Below, piece by piece: positions 27,334 through 36,124 of a stretch of 64,000 nucleotides of DNA; position 1 is the stretch's first letter, and the number at the start of each line of letters is the position of its first letter. Both the position numbers and the translations under genes were made by a program. The stretch is from contig CALESQ010000081.1 of NCBI GenBank assembly GCA_937907455.1, positions 14,201 to 78,200 of the forward strand. The letters are read 5' to 3'. The notes beneath the pieces were generated by a model. It had not been told where the DNA came from and ran no database searches. It worked only from the letters and a program-made list of their open reading frames with translations. The DNA is from an uncultured Caldilineales bacterium. Its GTDB lineage: Bacteria > Chloroflexota > Anaerolineae > JAAEKA01.

Positions 27334-28543
27334 ATGAGCAACGACATCATTCAAGCCCAATACGATACTCTGAACGACGTGGCGCAGCGTTTTGGCAGAG
27401 AGGCGGAGGCAAACCGCCAGATGCTGACTGCGGTGCGTCGTGCGCTGCAGCCGCTGCAAGCAGGTGGCTGGGAAGGCAGCGGCTCGGCTGCGTTCTTTGC
27501 TGAGATGACCGGTGAGGTGCTGCCTGCGGTGGCACGCCTGGGCGCGGCCTTGTAGCAGTCGTAGGAAGTGACGCGCCAGATTTCGCAGGTGTTGCGCGCG
27601 GCCGATGAGGAGGCATCGCAGCCCTTCCGCAGCGGCTCTGAGACAGCGACTATGCCGCAGCCGCGCATCTACATCGTCAACGGCATCAACAGCGCTGGCA
27701 ATGTTGTCACAGTAGACGCTGCAGGCAACATTGTGCGTGGCGATGACAATTCAGTAGCGCTGGAGCGGCTGCTAGAAACGCACGGCTATGACCCGAATAG
27801 CGTTGTCTCTACTCCAGCTATCTACATTCGCCCCACTGGAACCAATCTAACTGGCACGAACTACGATGGTTGGCTATCGCCGGTTGATTGGCTAACCGGC
27901 GGGTTGGCTTCTGCCACTAACACGGTAACGGGCTTCGGCGCAGATGCGATCAACATCACCACCAATGCCGTGCTTAACAACCAGGTCGTCACAACAGCAA
28001 CAGGCGCGAGTCAGGTATTTGTTGAATATCAGGCCGGTGAGCGGGGCGCATTCACCCAACAGACGTTAGCCTTCATTAACGAAGATCTGCGCAACAATCC
28101 ATTGCTCCCCGGCCAAACTGTTATTTTGATCGGCCATAGCGGCGGCGGCGCGGTGGTCAGCAATCTGGCCGGAAAAGTGGAACGCACAGCCGGGGTGGAT
28201 GTCAGCGGCGTTGTCACTATGGGTTCACCTGTGTCGAACTATGACGCAGCCAGCCGCTACGCCGAACAAATCGTGCAGGTGCGCCACCAGGATGACCTCG
28301 TTGGCACACCCATTATCCGCACCGACGAGAGTAGGTGGAAGTTGCCCTTCTGCATCGGCCCCGCCATCGCCGCGGAGGTACTGGCGCGCGATGTGGGCGG
28401 ATCATCCAAACGTGACCTATGTGACGCTTGACAACCCTGTGAATGGGGTACTTGAAGCACATGGTTCTTACATGACCAGCCTTGATATGTTGGAAGCCCT
28501 CAATAGACAGTTTCCGGAGTTGCATCTTGATGTCAATCCCTAA
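27334..28543 (+). pseudogene. broken WXG-lipase effector: two CAG-to-TAG stops and a frameshift
   Basis: The WXG domain (MSNDIIQAQYDTLNDVAQRF, turn GGWEGSGSAAFF) is nearly identical to that at 30436. In the codons where paralogues read Leu-Gln-Gln-Ala-Gln, this copy has TAG at 27553 and 27562; the frame then continues VTRQISQVLRAADEEASQPF into an alpha/beta-hydrolase domain with nucleophile elbow GHSGGG. A frameshift near 28390-28400 moves the end (DHPNVTYVTLDNPVNG to LHLDVNP, stop 28543) into another frame. No 11-bp repeat box precedes it. Downstream hydrolase part could still be made from GTG 27568 but without the export domain. Confidence 0.75.
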
Positions 28544-29159
28544 ATTGTATTACCCTGTGGCGCGTTGCCTGGCCCTGTGTGCCGGTGTGCTTGTTCTGGC
28601 AGCGTGCAGCATAGCGCCCGTTCCCCAGGTGGCCTTGGACGGAGTAGAAGCACGCGCCTTTCGCAAGCTACGCTCCGAAGACCTCAACCCGTATGTGACC
28701 GGCTATGATCGGCCGCTGATGCTGGTGGTGGGCGATGCCAGGCTCACCAATGACGGGCTGGAACGCCGCGCCTACATTACCCCGACCGACGCTGCGCCGA
28801 TCTATCTGGGCGCGTTGAGTCGTCAATGGGCCAATGTGCCGCTGGAAATGCTCTGTCTCGATCTGGAAGGCGACCGTTTCATCGTGATTTGGGTGGATGA
28901 AATGGTCGCCGGTACGCCCACTACGGTCACGCTTGGGCGACCGATGCAGCAATCAATTGATGACAGCATGAATACGTTGCGCGTGGCCGCAGTGGCCAAC
29001 CGCGTGGCGATTGTGCCCATTGCCGCCGTCGAAGCGGCGCTTTGGCAGGAGATAAACGACATACGCGTGCAGACGCGGCAGGAACATTTCGCCTGGCAAG
29101 CGCGCTTTGAACCGCCTCTTGCCATTAACAACTGCTTTACTTCCATCACTTTGCCCTGA
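28530..29159 (+). CDS. lipoprotein, putative immunity protein
   Basis: 209 residues. Signal peptide with lipobox LVLAAC (Cys about residue 26) predicts a lipid-anchored protein on the outer face of the membrane. The body has strands like PLMLVVGDARLTNDGLERR and an NNC near the end; no enzyme motif. Its ATG overlaps the end of the lipase-type pseudogene by 14 bp. A surface lipoprotein next to a lipase effector fits immunity acting where the substrate is, as at 39630. Family not recognised. Confidence 0.65.
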   Translation: MSIPKLYYPVARCLALCAGVLVLAACSIAPVPQVALDGVEARAFRKLRSEDLNPYVTGYDRPLMLVVGDARLTNDGLERRAYITPTDAAPIYLGALSRQWANVPLEMLCLDLEGDRFIVIWVDEMVAGTPTTVTLGRPMQQSIDDSMNTLRVAAVANRVAIVPIAAVEAALWQEINDIRVQTRQEHFAWQARFEPPLAINNCFTSITLP

Positions 29160-29342
29160 CAGAGTGACAGCGCTATTGATGGTGTTGCAGGAGGATGGGG
29201 AGGCGCGTTGGCCGGTGCGGCCATTGGCTCAGCGATCTGCCCTGGAATTGGAACGGTCATTGGTGGTCTCATTGGCGGCTTCGCCGGAGGCTGGGCCGGC
29301 GAGTGGGCTGGTGGTCAGCTAGTTGATCAAGTTTCTGTCTGA
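29160..29342 (+). pseudogene. orphan glycine-zipper tail of an effector
   Basis: No start codon; the frame opens right after the preceding gene's stop and reads GVAGGWGGALAGAAIGSAI, then GTVIGGLIGGFAGGWAG, ending at 29342. This is a glycine-zipper, membrane-inserting toxin tail detached from any WXG domain. The following gene at 29355 may be its immunity gene. A similar scrap lies at 40827-40895. Confidence 0.6.
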
Positions 29343-29354
29343 CAAAGGTGTTAC

Positions 29355-29918
29355 ATGTTAATCTATTATCACAGAGTTGATCATGTCATCTGTCTTGAAG
29401 CCGATGTACTGGAGGATAAGCGCACCTTGCCCTCGATACTGGGTGTTCTGCCTGATAGCGGCCTTTTGTGGTACTGGAGCAGTTCAAGGCGCTATCCTCC
29501 CGCCCGCGATTTTCAGACGTGGGAGCTGCCGGAACAGCGCGCCTATACAGCAGTGACCACTGAAACCCTCCCCGTACTTTATCGCGATTTGCTTGAACAG
29601 GATTGGAACGACGACAATCGCAATCTTGTGCTATTGGCGTCCCAAGGTGATCTGGCCCATGTGCTACAGGATGTTGCCACCAGGCAGCGCACACTAGCTG
29701 CTTTTGCTCAGGAGCAGCCTCCCTTGCAGTTGGTTCTCGTCCGCCTTGGGGACACTGGTTCTTGTCATATTTTTCTCCCGCACAAGCCAAGCGCGGCCGT
29801 GTCAGCAGTGTTGGCTGCGTGGGGTATTGATCCAGTCCATGCGGACACGCGCCGGCCCTATCAACGGCTCAACCTGGTGCGATTTGAAGCCCTATTCGGG
29901 CTGGAGATGGAAGCATGA
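29355..29918 (+). CDS. hypothetical protein, putative immunity
   Basis: 187 residues, soluble, starts MLIYYHRVDHVICLEADVL; contains LLWYWSSSRRYPP and HIFLPHKPSAAVSAV. No known motif. It directly follows an orphan toxin tail; a truncated homologue lies at 23208, so it belongs to the exchangeable cassette pool. Function as immunity protein is inferred from position. Confidence 0.55.
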   Translation: MLIYYHRVDHVICLEADVLEDKRTLPSILGVLPDSGLLWYWSSSRRYPPARDFQTWELPEQRAYTAVTTETLPVLYRDLLEQDWNDDNRNLVLLASQGDLAHVLQDVATRQRTLAAFAQEQPPLQLVLVRLGDTGSCHIFLPHKPSAAVSAVLAAWGIDPVHADTRRPYQRLNLVRFEALFGLEMEA

Positions 29919-29932
29919 TTCCTTCTTTTTAG

Positions 29933-30270
29933 CTTTCTGTAGCAGAACTGGCCTCTGTCACGGCGCTTTCCGGCAATGTAGAGGCTGCCTATGGTTGGTC
30001 TGATCAGTAAGAGCTGCCATTCAACCTTCTGAGGGAATTTCGGCAGGCTGCTATGCAGAAGAGTTCCACGGAACTTGAATCCTGGCTCAGTCACCATCTC
30101 ACCGGAGCCTGGGTTAGGGCATTAGCCGATACGCTTACAGATCCAACCATTATGTGGGGCGATGTCTTACGCATTGAACGAAAAGTCGGCGAAATCACTG
30201 CTGAACGCGGTTTTCTTTTTGCAAGTGCCCAAGGGATGGCATGGCTACTCGCCTGAAACATGGTTGTGAC
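29933..30270 (+). pseudogene. decayed immunity-type gene
   Basis: One frame reads LSVAELASVTALSGNVEAAY, then an in-frame TAA at 30008, and continues FRQAAMQKSSTELESWL to ERKVGEITAERGFLF. A shift leads into VPKGWHGYSPETWL-stop at 30270, a worn version of the FRWGKLPVPEGWL tail. An internal ATG at 30053 could give 67 residues, but no Shine-Dalgarno supports it. The 11-bp box follows 8 bp later. Confidence 0.5.
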
Positions 30271-30277
30271 GGTAAAC

Positions 30278-30342
30278 TTCACGAAAAATTCAGAAATTCT
30301 TCAGGAAAAATTCAAGACTTGTGAGGAAGCGTGTGGTAAGAT
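30278..30342 (+). promoter_or_regulatory. WXG regulon promoter 2
   Basis: TTCACGAAAAA, TTCAGAAATTC, TTCAGGAAAAA, TTCAAGACTTG (30278-30321), then TGG-TAAGAT (30337-30342), 59 bp from box start. A second TATAAT lies at 30375-30380. Precedes the effector at 30436. Confidence 0.8.
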
Positions 30343-30435
30343 AGTGTGGTAGTGAGATAGTACAATAGTGCGGCTATAATGCGTACCTTCGCTTCGGCGT
30401 CACCCCATCACCTTGTTACCCTGTTCATTTACCCC

Positions 30436-31704
30436 ATGAGCAACGACATCATTCAAGCCCAATACGATACTCTGAACGACGTGGCGCAGCGTTTTGGCAG
30501 AGAGGCGGAGGCAAACCGCCAGATGCTGACTGCGGTGCGTCGTGCGCTGCAGCCGCTGCAAGCAGGTGGCTGGGAAGGCAGCGGCTCGGCTGCGTTCTTT
30601 GCTGAGATGACCGGCGAGGTGCTGCCTGCGGTGACACGCCTGGGCGCGGCTCTGCAGCAGGCGCAGCAGACGACGCAGCAGATCGTGCAGGTACTGCGCG
30701 CGGCCGATGAGGAGGCATCGCAGCCCTTCCGGGGCCACGCCGACGGCGCAGGCCAGCAGGAGGGCGGCGGCTTCTGGAGCGGAGTAGGCGACTTCTTTAA
30801 AGGCGCAGGGGCTGAGCTGAAGGACATGGTCACCGGCGTGTGGAACATGGTCACCGACCCGGTGGGCACGGCCAAGGGGTTGTGGTATGGCATCACGCAC
30901 CCCGGCGAGCTGTGGGATGCGATCAAGCAGCCCTACGTGGAGGCGTGGGAAAGCGGCCACCCCTGGGAAGCCATCGGTCGCGGCACGGTGGCGGTGGTTA
31001 CCACGGTGTTGGGAACTAAAGGCGCGGACAAGGTTGCCAAAGTGTTGAAGGGTACCACCGTAGCGGATGACGTGGCGCGGGTGGCGACAGTGGCCGATGA
31101 CGTGGCGCGCGCCGGCTCAGTCGCTGACGATGTGGCGCGTGCCGGCTCGATAATGGATGAAGCGGGACGTGTGGCTGGAATTATCGGCAAAAGTGAAGAC
31201 ATATCGGGAGCTTTTGTTTCCCCCGCTGAGGTTTTTGGAGATCTTGCTACTCGCACGACTCAACGAGAACTTGATAGTATCCCTGGTTCAATCTTAACAT
31301 CTGATATAAAAGAATTCGTAACGCCAAGAATTCATGGAGACTTTAATCAATATAATTTGGGGGTAGTTGGTGATAAAAGCACTAAACTTTTATGGACTAT
31401 AGATGACAAAGGCGCTCATTTTATTCCAGAGGTATTTGAATGGAACTCTTCCCGCCACATGCCGTCACACACGAATATTAGTGAGTCAGCTTATTTTGCT
31501 GGTGAAGCTTGGCGCACTGGACCTAACGAAATAACTATCAACGCAAGTTCTCGAGCGTATGGTTATAATTGGCAAATAGCTGGAAAATTAACAGGTGATG
31601 ACCTTGCTTTGTACTTAGTCAGTACACAAGCACGATTTGATGCAGCAGTAGAATATTTTCGTAAGTTAGGATTTATGGTACAACGCATTCCTTTCAAACA
31701 ATAG
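30436..31704 (+). CDS. WXG100-like polymorphic toxin with low-GC C-terminal domain
   Basis: 422 residues. WXG domain 1-99 (GGWEGSGSAAFF; AADEEASQPFRG), a Gly-rich hinge, then a pre-toxin linker (GLWYGITHPGELWDAIKQPY, HPWEAIGRGTVAVVTT) and 10-residue repeats VADDVARxGS (about 202-238). From about residue 245 the DNA turns AT-rich and the sequence is unique: HGDFNQYNLGVVGD, RHMPSHTNISESAYFAGEAW and a final helix-strand. The His/Ser segment recalls 'HSSFLAG'-type polymorphic toxin ends, but no family is certain. The sharp base-composition change marks an imported tip. Immunity candidate follows 58 bp downstream. Confidence 0.8.
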   Translation: MSNDIIQAQYDTLNDVAQRFGREAEANRQMLTAVRRALQPLQAGGWEGSGSAAFFAEMTGEVLPAVTRLGAALQQAQQTTQQIVQVLRAADEEASQPFRGHADGAGQQEGGGFWSGVGDFFKGAGAELKDMVTGVWNMVTDPVGTAKGLWYGITHPGELWDAIKQPYVEAWESGHPWEAIGRGTVAVVTTVLGTKGADKVAKVLKGTTVADDVARVATVADDVARAGSVADDVARAGSIMDEAGRVAGIIGKSEDISGAFVSPAEVFGDLATRTTQRELDSIPGSILTSDIKEFVTPRIHGDFNQYNLGVVGDKSTKLLWTIDDKGAHFIPEVFEWNSSRHMPSHTNISESAYFAGEAWRTGPNEITINASSRAYGYNWQIAGKLTGDDLALYLVSTQARFDAAVEYFRKLGFMVQRIPFKQ

Positions 31705-31762
31705 GTAGTAATCCTCTATTTTTACGCAAGGTTAAACGCCAGTTTCCCGAGGAGCTATTTCA

Positions 31763-32218
31763 ATGAGTACAAATTTTGTGATTGACCCCTTTTTTGGGCC
31801 GGCGATTCAGGTATATAACGGTGAGTATCCATCCGGGGCATTCATTCGCCTATTTAAACCGGTAGGAAAGGAGGTGTTGATCTTACTCGATCTTCAGGAA
31901 AATACCATTGCTTCAGAACAATATGCTGCATACACAAAGTTAGAAAGTTGGTATCCCATAGGAATAAACAGCATTTACACGGCTTTGCTAGCTGAAATGC
32001 AAAAGGATAAAGACTTGTTTGCATCCTGGTTGTCGTTATCAAAAATCAAGCAGAACTTTACGTTGAAAGTGATTAATTTGCGTCAGCGTTGGTATACCGC
32101 ACAACAGCCCAATAATAATATTTTGGCTGTACTTACCTACGAATTTCCATTGCCTTCAGATTGGTATGTACACGTCACACAAAATCTTAGTATTGGCTGG
32201 TGCGGATTGGGTGATTAA
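31763..32218 (+). CDS. putative immunity protein for the 30436 toxin
   Basis: 151 residues, AT-rich like the toxin tip beside it, with GAGGAG before the ATG. Starts MSTNFVIDPFFGPAIQVYNG; aromatic-rich, no signal peptide, no known motif. Matching base composition and position suggest it was acquired together with the toxin tip. Confidence 0.65.
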   Translation: MSTNFVIDPFFGPAIQVYNGEYPSGAFIRLFKPVGKEVLILLDLQENTIASEQYAAYTKLESWYPIGINSIYTALLAEMQKDKDLFASWLSLSKIKQNFTLKVINLRQRWYTAQQPNNNILAVLTYEFPLPSDWYVHVTQNLSIGWCGLGD

Positions 32219-32231
32219 GTATATTGTTGCA

Positions 32232-32401
32232 TTCGAAGCAGAGTTATTCCCTGAATGGGCGGATCGGCTACTGCCGCTCTTCGAGCCGAACCATGATCAA
32301 TCCTGACGCGAGGAATTCCAGTTGAGGCGGGCGAGCGCACTCTGCAGGTGCTGGACATCTTTCGCTGGGGCAAGTTGCCCGCGCCCGAAGGGTGGCTGTG
32401 A
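32232..32401 (+). pseudogene. two immunity-gene tail fragments
   Basis: 32232-32326 reads FEAELFPEWADRLLPLFEPN, almost the same DNA as the 3' end of the intact gene at 33893-34363, and is broken by a stop. 32330-32401 reads AGERTLQVLDIFRWGKLPAP to GWL-stop, the recurrent tail. Box 3 follows 8 bp later. Confidence 0.6.
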
Positions 32402-32409
32402 GCGCACGC

Positions 32410-32474
32410 TTCACGAAAAATTCAGAAAAAATTCACGAAAAATTCAAGACTCGCAGGGTGAGATGTGGTAAGAT
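32410..32474 (+). promoter_or_regulatory. WXG regulon promoter 3
   Basis: TTCACGAAAAA, TTCAGAAAAAA, TTCACGAAAAA, TTCAAGACTCG (32410-32453), then TGG-TAAGAT (32469-32474), 59 bp spacing. Precedes the effector at 32637. Confidence 0.8.
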
Positions 32475-32636
32475 AGTGAGGAGTGGGCAGTAAGCAGTAG
32501 TCTGCAATTCTCCGCAAAGAGGCGGGGAGCATCAAGGCGATGCCTTTCTTTGCAGTCTGCGCGCCTTGGCGTGAGACGGAATGGTCATTGGCTGAATTTA
32601 TCCATCCCCTTGTTTCTTACTCCCAACGGCAACCGC

Positions 32637-33900
32637 ATGAGCAACAACATCATTCAAGTGCAATACGACACGCTCGAACAGATCGCGGTGCGCTTTGGCC
32701 AGCAGGCCGAGGCCGCTGCGCAAACGCAGGGCCGCGTGCAGCAGTCGCTGCGCGCTTTGCAGTCCGGCGGCTGGGAGGGTCGCGGGGCTGCCGCCTTCTT
32801 TGGCGAGATGAGCAGCGAGGTGCTGCCCGCGCTGAACCGGCTCGGCGCAGCCTTGCAGCAAGCGCAGCAGGTCACGCGGCAGATCAGCAGCGTGCTGCGC
32901 GCAGCCGAGGAAGAGGCATCCCAGCCCTTCCGCGGCCACGCCGACGGGCGCAGGCCAGCAGGAGGAAAGTGGCGGCTTCTGGAGCGGAGTAGGCGACTTC
33001 TTTAAAGGCGCAGGGGCTGAGCTGAAGGACATGGTCACCGGCGTGTGGAACATGGTCACCGACCCGGTGGGCACGGCCAAGGGGTTGTGGTATGGCATCA
33101 CGCACCCCGGCGAGCTGTGGGATGCGATCAAGCAGCCCTACGTGGAGGCGTGGGAAAGTGGTCACCCCTGGGAAGCCATCGGTCGCGGCACGATGGCGTT
33201 GGTTACCACCCTGCTGGGCACCAAAGGCGCGGACAAAGCATCCAAAGCCGCCAAGGTAGGCAGAGCTGCCCGCCTGACGACCGAGGCCGCCGAAGTCGGC
33301 GCCCGTTATGGCGGTGTCGTTGATGATGTCGCCCGCTCGATGGGATCGGTGGCCAGAGGCAGTCGGGCTGAAACCGCGGCTGGCCGTTTCGTGGCAGAAA
33401 AATCCACCCAGTTTCATGTTGGTTCACTGGCGGATCCGGTGGTGTTGGGTCCATTCCACCCCAATCCCGCCACTGGATTCCGCGGCTACATCGGTGAAGC
33501 GCAAGCACAAGGCGGCCGGATATTCAATACATCCAACTCGGTCTGGAAAATCCTGGAACCGGGCAACTCCGGCAACGGTCGCATTTGGGCAGCTAACCGT
33601 GAATTTCTCCAGATGCAACTGGAAGCCGGCGTCAGCAAGATCGAGCTGCGCGGTGGATCCATTAAGGATATTCTGTCCAACAAGCCCAAATCTTTCAGCG
33701 CAGACGAGATTAAATACTTGCAGAAATACGCTTATGAGTATGGCTACACATTCAAAGGAGATGCCTGGATAAAAGTCGGTGATTGGCGAGCCTCGGATTT
33801 AGGCAGATTGGGTGGCGCAACCATAGGGCCATCATTGCAAATAACCAATACGGACTTAAGACTGTACTACGACTCACCTAAGGAGCAGGATTATGAGTAA
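32637..33900 (+). pseudogene. frameshifted WXG100-like polymorphic toxin
   Basis: The WXG domain (MSNNIIQVQYDTLEQIAVRF; GGWEGRGAAAFF) runs into a +1 shift at 32946-32948, where GACGGGCGC replaces GACGGCGC of the paralogues, giving a stop at 33005. The other frame continues the pre-toxin linker (33000-33220 nearly identical to 30436 and 34697) and a toxin domain starting VVLGPFHPNPATGFRGYIGE and ending AYEYGYTFKGDAWIKVG, homologous to that of 36125. No slippery heptamer is visible, so it is more likely a mutation or a sequencing error than programmed shifting. The immunity gene overlaps the end by 8 bp. Confidence 0.75.
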
Positions 33901-34363
33901 TGAAGCGACTTCTGATTGCTTGAGTTTTGTGGGGTTGGTAGATAATACCTTCCAAGACCTGTTCAATAGGTATGGGCTTGTGTTTTGTGACTGCGACTGT
34001 CAGAGAGATGGACGCGAATGTGTCGCGCTGTACAGAAACACACAACATCGTGTTTTGCTACAGCTCTCCGACGGCGATTTCGCCATGCTCATTGGTGACG
34101 CCACTGCCTCCTTTCCCGGGCCTTATTATGTTGACCGTGCCGGCGCTGATGGTTGGTACGCCATGTTCCTGTTGGTTGAGTTGCTGGGAGGCCACCGAGT
34201 TTGGACGCCCAAGCGTGTCAAGCAATTTCAGCGTGGCGAGCTTGACCAATACCGCTTTGAAGCAGAGTTATTCGCTGAATGGGCGGATCGGTTACTGCCG
34301 CTCTTCGAGCCAGGTCATGATCAATCCTGGCGCGAGGAATTCCACCGGCGATTCCATGTTTAG
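33893..34363 (+). CDS. putative immunity protein for the 32637 toxin
   Basis: 156 residues; ATG overlaps the toxin's last codons (ATGAGTAATGA). Reads YGLVFCDCDCQRDGREC and LLPLFEPGHDQSWREEF; cytoplasmic, no recognised domain. Its 3' end recurs as a fragment at 32232. Intact although the toxin frame is broken, as expected if immunity to related toxins is still useful. Confidence 0.65.
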   Translation: MSNEATSDCLSFVGLVDNTFQDLFNRYGLVFCDCDCQRDGRECVALYRNTQHRVLLQLSDGDFAMLIGDATASFPGPYYVDRAGADGWYAMFLLVELLGGHRVWTPKRVKQFQRGELDQYRFEAELFAEWADRLLPLFEPGHDQSWREEFHRRFHV

Positions 34364-34398
34364 GCGTGGGTGTCTGGTAGCAAGGGTGGGGTTTTCGC

Positions 34399-34468
34399 GA
34401 GGAGACCGGCGACCACGGCATCATCTTTCGTTGGGGCAAATTGCCCGTGCCCGAAGGAGGGGCTGTGA
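34399..34468 (+). pseudogene. immunity-gene tail fragment
   Basis: Reads ETGDHGIIFRWGKLPVPEG, then an added base shifts it off the usual GWL-stop. Nine bp further on the 11-bp box begins. Confidence 0.5.
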
Positions 34469-34476
34469 GCGCACAC

Positions 34477-34541
34477 TTCACGAAAAATTCAGAAAAAATT
34501 CACGAAAAATTCAAGACTCGTGGGGTGAGATGTGCTAAGAT
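34477..34541 (+). promoter_or_regulatory. WXG regulon promoter 4
   Basis: TTCACGAAAAA, TTCAGAAAAAA, TTCACGAAAAA, TTCAAGACTCG (34477-34520), then TGC-TAAGAT (34536-34541), 59 bp spacing. Precedes the effector at 34697; the leader between (34542-34696) resembles that of the 32637 copy. Confidence 0.8.
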
Positions 34542-34696
34542 AGTAAGGTAGTGCAGGAGTCTGCGATTCGCGGCAAACAAGCCAGCCTCATCACGGCTCT
34601 GCCTTCCTTTGCGGTCTGCGCGCCTTCGCGTGAGACAGAATGATCAACGGCTGAATTTACCCATCTCTTTGTTTCCCCTTTCTCAAAGGCAACCGC

Positions 34697-35735
34697 ATGA
34701 GTGCTGACATCATTCAAGTGCAATACGACCAGCTCGAACAGATCGCGGTGCGCTTTGGCCAGCAGGCCGAGGTCGCTGCGCAGACCCAGGGCCGCGTGCA
34801 GCAATCGCTGCGCGCTTTGCAGTCCGGCGGCTGGGAGGGTCGCGGGGCTGCCGCCTTCTTTGGCGAGATGAGCAGCGAGGTGCTGCCCGCGCTGAACCGG
34901 CTGAGCGCAGCCCTTCCGCGGCCACGCCGACGGCGCAGGCCAGCAGGAGGGCGGCGGCTTCTGGAGCGGAGTAGGCGACTTCTTTAAAGGCGCAGGGGCT
35001 GAGCTGAAGGACATGGTCACCGGCGTGTGGAACATGGTCACCGACCCGGTGGGCACGGCCAAGGGGTTGTGGTATGGCATCACGCACCCCGGCGAGCTGT
35101 GGGATGCGATCAAGCAGCCCTACGTGGAGGCGTGGGAAAGCGGCCACCCCTGGGAAGCCATCGGTCGCGGCACGGTGGCGGTGGTTACCACGGTGTTGGG
35201 AACTAAAGGCGCGGACAAGGTTGCCAAAGTGTTGAAGGGTACCACCGTAGCGGATGACGTGGCGCGGGTGGCGACAGTGGCCGACGACGTGGCGCGCGCC
35301 GGCTCAGTGGCTGACGATGTCGGTCGCGTGGTTTCGACGGCCGATGATGTAGGGCGACTGGTAAATAATACAGGCCGAATTGTTTCGGAAGCAGAAAGCA
35401 ATGTAGCGAACTTATTGGTTCAGGAAGGTAAAGTTGTCGAGATTGTAGCTGAAGGTGCCACTAGAACACCGGATTTTTTGGTAAATGGCGTACCGACCGA
35501 ACTTAAGACTATATCAAATCTGACATCATCTGACCTTTCAGGAGCATTGTCCCGACGCATTTTGGATGGAGCTGGGCAAGCAGGTCATATCATCATTGAT
35601 GCCAGAGGTCAGACTGGCCTGACTCAAGAATTGGCTGAGCGTGCGATTCGGCGCGCTTATGGTTTTGACCTTCAACGCAAAAGATTAAAGGAAATTCGGA
35701 TCATCGGTAACGGCTTCGATATCTTAATTCCCTGA
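34697..35735 (+). pseudogene. WXG-CdiA-like nuclease toxin broken by a 74-bp deletion
   Basis: Identical start to the 36125 gene (MSADIIQVQYDQLEQIAVRF; GGWEGRGAAAFF). Compared with that gene, 74 bp are missing between two copies of CGCAGCC (junction 34906-34912), removing the end of the WXG domain and shifting the frame; the first frame stops at 34987. The other frame carries the pre-toxin linker, VADDVAR repeats and a C-terminal nuclease-like domain: TPDFLVNGVPTELKTI, GAGQAGHIIIDARG, IRIIGNGFDILIP, the pattern of CdiA-C/PD-(D/E)XK tRNase toxins. A WXG-less product could start at ATG 35013. Confidence 0.75.
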
Positions 35736-35769
35736 TTACAGCCATAGTAGACTGAAAGGCGGTTAACCC

Positions 35770-36000
35770 ATGAACAAAAATGAAGTCAGCAGCGAATTGA
35801 TGGAACGTCTTCGTTCTGATTTGGATTATTTTAACGGCAACCTACCGCGCGATTATGCGATCGCCTGGCGTGCCTATTTTGCTGCCTTGCTGGAATGGGG
35901 CATTCTGAGTGTACAGGACCATAACATACTTGGCTCTCTGTTGCCCCCAATTACAGACGATCCAGTTGAAATGATACTTTTAGGGCGTGAGAGTGATTAA
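35770..36000 (+). CDS. small putative immunity protein for the CdiA-like nuclease
   Basis: 76 residues, acidic and helical (LMERLRSDLDYFNGNLP; YAIAWRAYFAALLEWGIL). AAAGGCGG before the ATG. Position and size fit the small immunity proteins paired with CdiA-C nucleases. No named family recognised. Confidence 0.6.
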   Translation: MNKNEVSSELMERLRSDLDYFNGNLPRDYAIAWRAYFAALLEWGILSVQDHNILGSLLPPITDDPVEMILLGRESD

Positions 36001-36124
36001 AGGTGTGCTCGCTACGGAATACATTAAACACAAGTTTTCTCATCCGCTAGTGCGATAGTGCGTGCTCTCGTTTCTGCCTTCCTCTTGTCTACTTGTTTCC
36101 TGGCCAAATGAGTAATTATCTCCC

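Noticed and set aside
32637..33900. Programmed ribosomal frameshift
   Set aside because: No slippery heptamer or stimulatory structure is evident at the shift; paralogues have the uninterrupted sequence.
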